Assembly: GCA_947579605.1 (NCBI GenBank) | Contig: OX388318.1 | Location: 7,006,001 to 7,070,000, forward strand | DNA: 64,000 bases | Direction: 5' to 3' | From: Athripsodes cinereus | Taxonomy: Eukaryota > Arthropoda > Insecta > Trichoptera > Leptoceridae | Shown: positions 60,001-64,000 of the stretch, in pieces | Numbering within the stretch: position 1 is the first letter of the stretch | How the letters are laid out: each line of letters starts with the position of its first letter | Made by a program: the position numbers and the translations under genes | The notes under the pieces: model-generated | Database searches by the model: none | Seen by the model: the letters and a program-made list of their open reading frames with translations, nothing else | Told to the model about the DNA's origin: nothing

Positions 60001-60018
60001 AGAGCACTGTTACTTCAG
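23709..60018 (+). CDS. ABCA-subfamily ABC transporter, N-terminal half (12 exons)
   Basis: Exons: 23709-24009, 25050-25141, 26355-26561, 27067-27231, 28589-28832, 30111-30457, 31526-31793, 32318-32442, 33089-33455, 55453-55705, 58943-59007 and 59909-60018. Intron phases are consistent throughout, giving 848 residues. The order is: first transmembrane helix, a short extracellular domain for this family, a membrane bundle (residues about 240-430), NBD1 (Walker A 527-535, Q-loop CPQHN in exon 8, LSGGQ 616-620, Walker B DE 640-641, H-loop His 672), linker, and the start of the second half. ABCA proteins are usually 1,500-2,000 residues or more and move lipids across membranes using ATP. NBD2 must lie to the right. 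The initiator Met is in an upstream exon I could not locate. All acceptors are AG and all donors GT except exon 10 (GC). The substrate cannot be inferred. Confidence 0.9.
24060..24195 (+). repeat. Dispersed repeat family, copy in ABCA intron 1
   Basis: It carries GAGTGTCCTGTAATCC, ATCCTGATTGTCTT and GCAGTTAGTTCGCTAGCTAT, matching the blocks of 2775-2945. Confidence 0.55.
24475..24982. mobile_element. Pogo-like MITE with TA target duplication
   Basis: The left end CAGTCGATTCCGCTTAATT (24475) and the complementary right end (to 24982) match with one difference, flanked by TA (24473-24474, 24983-24984). An internal ~75-bp tandem duplication (TCCCAATTAAACATATAA ... GAGATTTGTCCCAA) lies at about 24813-24960. 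No ORF. Confidence 0.82.
25050..25141 (+). CDS. ABCA exon 2 of model
   Basis: Acceptor CATTTTAG, donor CAG/GTAACT. The split codon with exon 1 gives Asp; product [14 protein letters not shown] to AVIFQ, extracellular loop. Ends in phase 0. Confidence 0.85.
25255..25385 (+). mobile_element. LINE 3' coding-end fragment related to the satellite
   Basis: The + strand reads [19 protein letters not shown] then [10 protein letters not shown], colinear with the fragment at 5038-5330 and the array monomer ([11 protein letters not shown]). A diverged single copy in ABCA intron 2. Confidence 0.65.
25560..25805 (+). repeat. LINE 3'-UTR-like sequence
   Basis: GTTGACTGGAAGACGTTGCTC followed by AGCAACAAGTCCGCCCTTT, a T run, then TTATTTTGAATTTGGCCTGT and a TATTTATTTAAATAAA tail. 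Similar '...AAGTCCGCC...' blocks precede the tails of insect LINEs. No coding part present. Confidence 0.5.
25806..26354. other. ABCA intron 2, right part, nothing recognised
   Basis: AT-rich intronic sequence. Confidence 0.5.
26355..26561 (+). CDS. ABCA exon 3 of model: extracellular domain
   Basis: Acceptor GATTTCAG; product starts [16 protein letters not shown] and runs through [15 protein letters not shown]. The donor is chosen as GTT/GTTAGT at 26562 because it joins cleanly to exon 4 (LDIV then DRISVQ). A donor 3 bp upstream would also keep frame, so one residue is uncertain. Confidence 0.8.
26716..26850 (+). mobile_element. Degenerate tRNA-derived SINE
   Basis: GGTAGCCTAGTGTTGGTAG (A-box-like) and GGGTTCTAATCCTCC (B-box-like) precede a degraded body with ACGACACAAGCAC. 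Related in plan to 29065-29245. Confidence 0.55.
26890..26970 (+). repeat. Dispersed repeat family fragment in ABCA intron 3
   Basis: GACAACCTGAATCCTCATTAC, then CAGTTAGTCCACTGGTTCC, resembling the blocks at 14240-14435. Confidence 0.4.
27067..27231 (+). CDS. ABCA exon 4 of model: second membrane helix
   Basis: Acceptor TTTTTTTAG, donor [22 protein letters not shown] is followed by a hydrophobic helix ([19 protein letters not shown]) and ends SDKASGIK before the coupling-helix region. Phase 0 at both ends. Confidence 0.88.
27479..28007. mobile_element. MITE-like element with imperfect inverted ends
   Basis: The left end GGTGTTCTCACTGTGGCGAA (about 27477) and the right end TTCGCCAAATGTGAACACCC are imperfect complements. 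Further in, both carry repeated TATTGCCAG / CGCCTGGCGATAT motifs. No clear target duplication, so borders are approximate. Lies in ABCA intron 4. Confidence 0.6.
28141..28588. other. ABCA intron 4, right part, with a LINE-tail-like patch
   Basis: 28395-28455 (TTTATTTTTTATTTACACATG, GCCAGAGCCTTTTACATG) resembles 13795-13850 and may be a reversed LINE tail. Otherwise unremarkable. Confidence 0.4.
28589..28832 (+). CDS. ABCA exon 5 of model: membrane bundle
   Basis: Acceptor TTTTGCAG, donor [28 protein letters not shown] is the typical ABCA 'K-E-x-M-G-M-x-W-x-H' block, followed by two hydrophobic helices. Ends in phase 1. Confidence 0.9.
29065..29245 (+). mobile_element. tRNA-derived SINE in ABCA intron 5
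   Basis: A duplicated A-box-like GTAGCCTGGAGG, then GGTTCGATCCCAGGTGCC (B box) and the common SINE body to GGTTGTATTTGGGTTTATC, ending in an A-rich tail. Confidence 0.78.
29285..29480 (-). repeat. Dispersed repeat family, reversed copy
   Basis: Complement of the 2775-2945 type blocks (ACATTCAGGATG, GGGTAACCAGCAAAGCAGCTG, TTTTTACAGGACACTC). Confidence 0.5.
29710..29950. mobile_element. Foldback MITE with doubled arms
   Basis: Each arm contains two copies of ATGGCCGGTTTCAATAATCT plus the following ~45 bp; the second arm is the complement. It is flanked by TA (29708-29709, 29951-29952). 241 bp, in ABCA intron 5. Confidence 0.88.
30111..30457 (+). CDS. ABCA exon 6 of model: membrane bundle end
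   Basis: Acceptor TTTTTTTTAG, donor AAG/GTTAGT. It encodes further membrane helices and a [15 protein letters not shown] segment that matches the pre-NBD1 region of ABCA proteins (the PGxYGxxxPWYFP pattern). Confidence 0.9.
30520..30870 (+). mobile_element. LINE C-terminal fragment in ABCA intron 6
   Basis: The + strand encodes [46 protein letters not shown] and [12 protein letters not shown]. This is a domain recurrent at the C-terminus of one group of insect non-LTR elements. The following 30871-31050 may be its 3' UTR. Confidence 0.75.
31051..31525. other. ABCA intron 6, right part, nothing recognised
   Basis: AT-rich intron ending in an A run (31491-31506) before the exon 7 acceptor. 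Confidence 0.5.
31526..31793 (+). CDS. ABCA exon 7 of model: NBD1 Walker A
   Basis: Acceptor ATTTTCAG, donor ACAG/GTAAAG. A Pro/Asp-rich linker leads into [13 protein letters not shown] (A-loop Tyr) and [18 protein letters not shown] (Walker A). Ends in phase 1. Confidence 0.93.
31855..32270 (+). repeat. Possible LINE 3' end in ABCA intron 7
   Basis: A short [18 protein letters not shown] reading near 31880-31930 and a TGTGAAATAAAGTAAAAAATA tail near 32237 suggest a LINE 3' end. Weak. Confidence 0.35.
32318..32442 (+). CDS. ABCA exon 8 of model: NBD1 Q-loop
   Basis: Acceptor CTTTTCAG, donor [29 protein letters not shown] contains the Q-loop glutamine. Compared with typical ABCA proteins, the stretch between Walker A and Q-loop is slightly shortened. 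Confidence 0.92.
32443..33088. other. ABCA intron 8, mostly unrecognised
   Basis: A TTTTATTTTATTTTATAGAGACACTC block near 32493-32535 may be a reversed LINE tail. No gene. Confidence 0.4.
33089..33455 (+). CDS. ABCA exon 9 of model: NBD1 signature, Walker B, H-loop
   Basis: Acceptor TTTTACAG, donor TTTA/GTGAGT. It encodes [34 protein letters not shown] and [14 protein letters not shown] with no defect. A second, broken copy lies at 34797-35162. The next intact exon is about 22 kb away. Confidence 0.93.
33456..33735 (+). repeat. Single satellite-type monomer next to exon 9
   Basis: Directly after the exon 9 donor are about 1.1 units of the same sequence that forms the large array (GTGAGGAAGCGTGGGCGTCC, TTCTCAAGGATG, GTAAAGATAGATTTGTTTGA, CCACTTGGGAAACG). 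It has more private differences than the array units. It ends abruptly in TTAAATTAATCAATG, shared with 55199-55214. Confidence 0.9.
33736..34790 (+). pseudogene. Duplicated, broken copy of exon 10 region (J')
   Basis: The sequence from 33736 repeats 55199-55620 closely, including a Penelope-like GIY-YIG remnant (33753-33960) and the exon 10 acceptor (33981-33982). The exon copy starts at 33983 and has a 1-bp deletion (CAGTAAGG for CAGTAAAGG), which shifts the frame. It is split by the pogo-like element at 34080-34714, continues at 34717 and breaks off at about 34787 (GCTTTGTT). There it joins a copy of the sequence just upstream of exon 9. Confidence 0.88.
34080..34714 (-). mobile_element. 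Pogo/Tigger-like non-autonomous element in the exon copy
   Basis: Inverted ends CAGTAGAAGTCC are flanked by TA (34078-34079 and 34715-34716); internal tip sequence CCGGCA is also shared. The minus-strand frame 34272-34676 encodes a 134-residue Tigger-type tail: [19 protein letters not shown], then [14 protein letters not shown] and VHDFFKSK. The catalytic part is deleted. The matching exon sequence resumes exactly after the second TA. Confidence 0.88.
34797..35162 (+). pseudogene. Duplicated, broken copy of ABCA exon 9 (I')
   Basis: A near-identical copy of 33089-33455, with acceptor TTTTACAG and donor GTGAGT retained. Seven bases just inside the acceptor (AAAAGGT in exon 9) are missing, and the Gly codon after ALM is changed to TGA at 34935-34937. 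Only about ten other substitutions separate the copies. It cannot encode the domain, and including it would truncate NBD1. Confidence 0.9.
35163..55045 (+). repeat. Large satellite array, ~242-bp monomer, about 80 copies
   Basis: Head-to-tail units contain, in order, TTCTCAAGGATGCCCGTG, GAGAGGAACCGACGTGCGTG, GGAGGAAGCAG, AAAGATAGATTTGTTTGA, TTCTGTTCTCTCTGTCTACC, ACTTGGGAAAC, GAGGGTATAGTATAGTA, GGTCATTGGTGTGAGG and GGCATCAGAGAACTG. Most are 237-247 bp. A common subtype is about 206 bp because 36 bp (from GTGGAGGAAG) are missing, as near 36257, 37422, 42108 and 48333. Other subtypes differ by GTGGGTTAGA versus GTTAGA, or lack the ATGAA block. Conceptual translation (+) gives LINE-like [25 protein letters not shown] and VCKDRF. 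Since 242 is not a multiple of 3 and stops recur, it is not coding. Identity between units is very high. Confidence 0.97.
55046..55228. other. Unique sequence at the right end of the array
   Basis: The last monomer degrades near 55020-55045. About 150 bp of AT-rich sequence (55046-55198) follow that are absent from the left duplicate, where the monomer joins TAAATTAATCAATG directly. Confidence 0.6.
55229..55441 (+). pseudogene. Penelope-like GIY-YIG endonuclease remnant upstream of exon 10
   Basis: The + strand reads [20 protein letters not shown] followed by [14 protein letters not shown]. This is the GIY-YIG signature (VY...C..C...YI.Q..R...TR..EH) of Penelope-like retroelements, without the RT. 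The duplicate at 33753-33960 keeps a Gly where this copy has Arg but has a stop later. It ends only about 10 bp from the exon 10 acceptor. Confidence 0.75.
55453..55705 (+). CDS. ABCA exon 10 of model: NBD1 end and linker
   Basis: Acceptor ATTATTTAG. It encodes [35 protein letters not shown] and [14 protein letters not shown], the conserved post-NBD1 region of ABCA. The donor is AAG/GCAATT: no GT is available that keeps the conserved VFLR-V join, so a GC-AG intron is inferred. The intact copy of the pair (see 33736-34790). Confidence 0.88.
55706..56229. other. Intron 10, left part, nothing recognised
   Basis: AT-rich intronic sequence; an open frame continuing to 55775 is read-through of exon 10. 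Confidence 0.5.
56230..57130 (+). pseudogene. Decayed LINE reverse transcriptase in ABCA intron 10
   Basis: Sense pieces in order: an endonuclease end ([16 protein letters not shown] near 56270), [17 protein letters not shown] (about 56618-56670), [15 protein letters not shown] (about 56728-56772), [19 protein letters not shown] (about 56913-56970), and a SPFLFNLE end near 57095-57120. Several frameshifts and stops separate them. The order is that of a non-LTR retrotransposon with an APE-type endonuclease. Confidence 0.8.
57131..57660. other. Intronic spacer, nothing recognised
   Basis: No gene or clear repeat seen between the LINE remnant and the foldback element. Confidence 0.45.
57665..57890. 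mobile_element. Foldback MITE with ~105-bp arms
   Basis: Arms run TTTTGAACTACTCCAGATTA ... GGTAGGTATGTTGTATATGA and back as the near-perfect complement, with a short centre around 57775-57790. Related copies are at 59025-59150 and 12163-12270. Sequence to the right (57891-57960) is also shared with 59160-59240, so the mobile unit may be larger than the foldback. Confidence 0.85.
58000..58800 (+). mobile_element. Penelope-like element fragment with inverted terminal segments
   Basis: At 58344-58440 the + strand encodes [18 protein letters not shown] followed by [11 protein letters not shown], a GIY-YIG domain. The ends are inverted copies of one another: 58010-58070 contains TTTGGCAGAGGCCTTTCGGA, and 58726-58790 carries its complement next to CTGATGATGGACTAG. 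No RT domain is recognisable. Penelope-like elements often have rearranged terminal repeats; the class call rests on the GIY-YIG motif. Confidence 0.7.
58943..59007 (+). CDS. ABCA exon 11 of model: inter-domain linker
   Basis: Acceptor TTTTTGTAG, donor GAAG/GTTAAA. This 65-bp exon encodes [20 protein letters not shown] and keeps frame with both neighbours. Moderately conserved region, so support is mainly from phase and splice sites. Confidence 0.75.
59025..59150. mobile_element. Foldback MITE, short copy in ABCA intron 11
   Basis: It starts TTTTGAACTACTCCAGATTA and ends with the complement, GATTAATCTGGAGTAGTTCA. It is the same family as 57665-57890 but with the centre deleted, and lies only about 20 bp after the exon 11 donor. 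Confidence 0.85.
59255..59370 (-). repeat. Dispersed repeat family fragment
   Basis: GCTCCCACATGTGGTGTAACC and CATTCAAGATGG are complements of blocks in the family at 2775-2945. Confidence 0.45.
59497..59735 (+). mobile_element. tRNA-derived SINE with two tRNA-like heads
   Basis: A first head has an A-box-like TGGCACAGAGG and a B-box-like GGATTCGATTTC. A second B-box-like GGTTCGATCCC lies about 60 bp later, then the shared SINE body (CACGGCACAAGCTTTTAGCT). It ends A-rich near 59730. Located in intron 11 of ABCA. Confidence 0.78.
59909..60018 (+). CDS. ABCA exon 12 of model: start of second half
   Basis: Acceptor ATTTTCAG, donor [29 protein letters not shown] then SKRALLLQ is the second-half counterpart of the N-terminal LLWK helix lead-in (compare LxxQQFxALLxKRxL in the family). 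The second transmembrane domain and NBD2 should follow beyond the window or in unrecognised exons. Confidence 0.88.
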
Positions 60019-62517
60019 GTAATTATTTATATTATTTTTCACTGTACATTGGTTACAATATGGGGCATAGGCCTCCCCCGTCATCTTTCACTCCCTTCTG
60101 TTTTGAGCTTGCTGTATACACCTTGTCACATAAATGGATAGCGTCCACTTGTAAACTGGCGAACTCCCACACAATAATGAAATGGAAGCTCTCCCAAAAT
60201 TAAGTTTACAACAATTAAATGTATTACATGGAAGCAATTACATGTTATGCAAAGGAAATAAATGAAATGTAAGATGTCTAGGGTTGATTCTCATTAACTA
60301 TTAGTAACATTTACCTTTCTCAAAGAATACACAAATACTTACATTGAGTAGAGTTGGTCCATCTTGTTGTCCTTTCTGCGACCAATATACCGGAGTAGGT
60401 ATATATTATTTCTTATACATTTCAAGATGTTATGATATTTTCTCATTGAATTCATCAAGCACGGGACTCGAACTCATGTAAATGTAATGTAATAAACAAA
60501 TTAGCAATTGCATGGTAATATGAAGGTATTATATTGTCTTGAAATATTATTCCAATGAATAATCATATTTTATACAAACAGTTCTTCCAGTTTTGCTCAC
60601 TATGTATTATTTAAATATTCAAGTACATAGGCAAGTATATAAATTCAAATATATAAGCTCGTGAATAATGTTTTGTCTAGGGGTAAATAGATATTTGGTT
60701 TCAAAATACTGTGTGATAGTTTTTACAATTTATTTTTTGTATGGTCACATAAGTTACATTTGGCAAAGTGTATATTTATCAATTGGGAAGAATAAATACT
60801 GTAATGTAATTTCACAATCATCCATCGTCACACACTCTTATATTTTAAAATCAAGGTTACAGTTAAACAAATACAAATAGTGATTTTCAGTACACATTAA
60901 TATATAAATGAATAGCATTAGTGACTTACATAATTTTGTTGTATTGATGTTGATAATACGTGTTGACGTGGGTGGTAGCGAACTTTACGTGGTTTATGCT
61001 ACATTTATCTACGATAACAGTTGATCCTTATGGGATGTTCAAAGAAAGTATTAAGACACGATGTGTAGGTGGGCAGATCCACGAAGCTGTTGCACATATT
61101 GTACCACTCAGCGGGGGTGGAAACCATAAGATATCGCCATCAAAGAGAAGCTTGTTCCTACATCCATCACAGAGAAACCGGCGATAAGTTGTTGCTTGCA
61201 AGATATCACAGAATTCAACGGATACTACTTTATTTAACTTTGTAGTATTGGTGGAAATATTAAAAATATTCTATTCCTGAATATTATGTTACATCATGGC
61301 GTCAATGATTTTGGCGCGAACTCGATATGGGACGTGTTTTATAAATTTACCACTACACGTTAAAGATAGTTTATGCATTAATTCACTATTTGTAAGTTCC
61401 ACTTTTAACAAAACTATTGATTGAATTTAATTGTATTTAATGGTAATCTGATGTTACCCGCGAACCGGCATAAGCCGGGAACAATACTGATATTGTTCCT
61501 ACATGATGAGAGATTCTATTACGACCAGGGCAAGAAGGCAAAAAGCAAGGCAGGTGGCGTGCAAGGGTTACTTATAACCTTTCTTGACAAAAATGCATAG
61601 TTTGTTTCGCTTCTATGAGTTGTTCCGTCATTGGTGGATTTCAACAGTTCATACTACCATCCGCCAATCAAAACAGGTGTCGCTTACGACTAATTGATAA
61701 TTGACAAATCTGTGGCGACAAGGTAAAGGGGCGTGAGTCAATGCAATGACATTTTACAATATGGCGGATTTAGTAAATAATATTTTTGAAGGTTTCTTTG
61801 TTCTTCAATATTATTTAAATCAAGTTACATAGTGTGATGATCCTACCTATTTTAAAACCATTCTAAGCTCCGAATTTGCAACATCCTAGCTTCTAAACTA
61901 TAACTTCTGTAATAAATGATTCCCAAACTAGAATTTACATCCCTACCCGACTAGCTAAGAATTGTATGAATTTTCGCATTGTTGCAAATATACGTACGAA
62001 ATATCGCATTCCTAATTAAATTAATTAACGAATTTTGGCCTTTCGTGATCGTCTCGATTTATCTATTAACTATTTTCATAGATTTGGACCCAGTACGTTG
62101 TGTTTTGACGATAATTTTACCTACGTTGTGTATTTTTAGAACGCAAAATAAGTCACCTGAAATATACATTTCAATAATCAAAAAGAACAACAAAATCACA
62201 AAATCAATAAAACAATTTAAACATGAATTTTAATACATATTAACTCTGAGGTCAACTTTGACGTCAGATCACTTACCTTGAGATACTGTAAAATAACATA
62301 ATAAAAATAGTGCATAATAAAACATAACGAAATATAACATAACAATCATCATAACATAAAATTCAAATAATATTATTCTATATCATTACGAGAATGTTGT
62401 ATGGTAACTGGTTGCCGATCTATGTCCCTACATAAGATAACCATTTCATAGTTTCTATAGCCGATGTATGTACATATGTTCTACAACATACCTACTAATT
62501 CGTTGCGTCGTAAAGGA
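60019..62517. other. Downstream sequence, no supported gene
   Basis: It contains a LINE-tail-like patch (60035-60060, CACTGTACATTGGTTAC), a dispersed-repeat piece near 60100-60175, and a possible reversed tRNA-like box at 60465-60480 (GAGTTCGAGTCCCG on the minus strand). Short open frames at 60960-61187 and 61979-62233 show no motif I recognise and do not continue the ABCA sequence convincingly. Confidence 0.5.
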
Positions 62518-63475
62518 CAGTGGCGCACCCAAAAACATAACTTTATTACTTTTGAATATTAATTAAATTTCAACACGATTGCTATGACATCATTTTTCAG
62601 AGACTAACTACCATGTTAGTGCATGGAAAGCATGCTTGTCCATGCTAAAGGAGCGCCGCCTCCGCTCCCTCACGTCTCAAACTGTCCCATGCCGCATTTT
62701 GAGCCCGAGTGCACTAATCTACACCCCGAATATATAAAATAATATATAATATGTATACTCATTTGAACATGCAACTATATATAATAAGAATAATTATAAA
62801 TATATGTTAAGAAGCTTTGTCTAGGACCCTGGCGGGAAACGGGGCAAGACCCATATTGACCCTTGTCTCAAAAGCTGAATCGAAGAGATAGGAGCAGGGC
62901 TTGCTAACGGTACACCTACATTTCGAAGCAGGATTAGGACTGGAATTGTTAGTATATAGTATATGTTTCTACAAAGTACATAATACGTCTCGTGCATAAT
63001 TGTATAATAATAATGATAAATATGTGGTTACGAATAGATCAAACCCACACTATAGACACAAGGTAGCTAGTCTAGTGTCGATAGGCAGAAGGGATCCATA
63101 TCCATAAGGTAATCTCGACAAGATTTAGCTATAAAAGACTACATATTTATGGTGAGGTGAATTTAGGTATCATGTAAGTCAAATAAAAATATATTAAGAC
63201 CAATAAATACATAAATATTACTTATGATTAGTGTCATGCAAAATATCAAATTTGTTCCTTCCATGATATCGCAGCAATTACAGCATGTTGAATAAGTAGA
63301 AAAATCCAGTAAGTTCGTAGAATACAAATGACATTCGACGATAAAATATGTAATTAAATTAATAATCAAATAATATCCTGATCAACGTACAACTTCTCTC
63401 CAAACTGCATAATCTTTCGTTATGGTAAAATAAATTAAATAAAAGTATAATATTGGGTAGAGCGGTGCGCCACTG
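62518..63475. mobile_element. Candidate DNA element with 12-bp inverted ends
   Basis: CAGTGGCGCACC at 62518-62529 and its exact complement at 63464-63475. The flanks (GTAAAGGA and TTATTAGT) are not duplicates. The CAGTGG tip is common among insect hAT elements, but the class is unproven. The interior has no ORF of note. Confidence 0.5.
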
Positions 63476-64000
63476 TTATTAGTCTAGTTCTAGATGTGCC
63501 GGACCGCGCTATATAAAATCAGCCACAGGTACATACATACATACAATAATACTGAAAATAAATGTACATATAACACATAATTCCTTCGTTTTCAAAATCC
63601 GTAAAATAATAAATCCTTGAGTACAAATATTGCCTTGTAGACAACAGACATCCTGAGAGTATCCTAACACCTAGATATAAACAATAAATTAATAATATTA
63701 AAAGAAAATCTTATCTTAGACAGCTGGCAGCATCACGGATTTTAAATGCTAATTAAAAGTAATTTAGGATGATCTTTATATATTCCCAATTGTGGAAATA
63801 TCACTAAAATATAATGTACTAACTACTACGAAGGTGGGTAAATAAATATTAAAATATATCGAATTCAAACACTGAGATTAATATGATTGAGTCCCACCTC
63901 TCCCAGGCTCAAAACTAAACTGCCTCGAGTAATAAGTACTCTGTCTTCAGACCCTGAAAATGTCGACCCAAAGCAACAAAAAAAAACTACATCCATCTCT
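63476..64000. other. Spacer at window end, nothing recognised
   Basis: AT-rich, with a short CATACATACATACA run near 63530-63545. Confidence 0.5.

Noticed and set aside
60960..61187. 75-codon open frame
   Set aside because: No recognisable motif and no splice or promoter context. Likely chance.
61979..62233. Open frame with hydrophobic stretch as the next ABCA exon (second-half membrane helix)
   Set aside because: Composition is AT-driven, no acceptor keeps the phase-0 join from 60018 convincingly, and the residues do not match the conserved ABCA second half.

Overview
The window is AT-rich eukaryotic, almost certainly insect, genomic DNA. The evidence is a spliced ABC transporter gene with GT-AG introns, non-LTR retrotransposons, tRNA-derived SINEs, hAT, piggyBac and pogo-type DNA elements, and Penelope-like remnants. 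A hemipteran is possible because the odd transposase at 18.3-20.2 kb resembles proteins I associate with aphids, but this is a weak inference.

The only host gene I can support is the N-terminal half of an ABCA-subfamily full transporter on the + strand. Twelve exons (23709-60018) join in frame to 848 residues. They cover the first transmembrane/extracellular domain, the first membrane bundle, a complete nucleotide-binding domain 1 (Walker A, Q-loop, LSGGQ, Walker B, H-loop), the linker, and the start of the second half. The initiator exon and the second half (including NBD2) were not found.

Layout: 1-2130 is a decayed pogo/jerky-type transposon with a LINE-like insertion. 3157-4625 is a non-autonomous hAT element with an 8-bp target duplication. 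7088-7621 and 12536-13112 are two inverted piggyBac remnants flanking a broken LTR retrotransposon (8285-12124). 14537-23067 is a LINE (12-bp target duplication) interrupted by a TTAA-targeted element, which is itself interrupted by a hAT-like element with an 8-bp duplication. 23305-23692 holds four 97-bp tandem repeats just before the first recognised ABCA exon. The introns from 24 to 33 kb carry SINEs, MITEs and LINE ends.

The most striking feature is the 22-kb intron between the NBD1 signature exon (33089-33455) and the next coding exon (55453-55705). It holds a roughly 20-kb array of about 80 copies of a ~242-bp monomer (35163-55045), plus a duplicated broken copy of both flanking exons (33983-35162). 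The monomer matches the 3' coding end of a LINE family that also has dispersed copies at 5038-5330 and 25255-25385. The left half of the duplication keeps only about one monomer, so expansion was probably after, or confined to one side of, the exon duplication.

From 55.7 to 60 kb the introns hold LINE, Penelope-like and foldback remnants. 60.0-64.0 kb has no recognised coding sequence.
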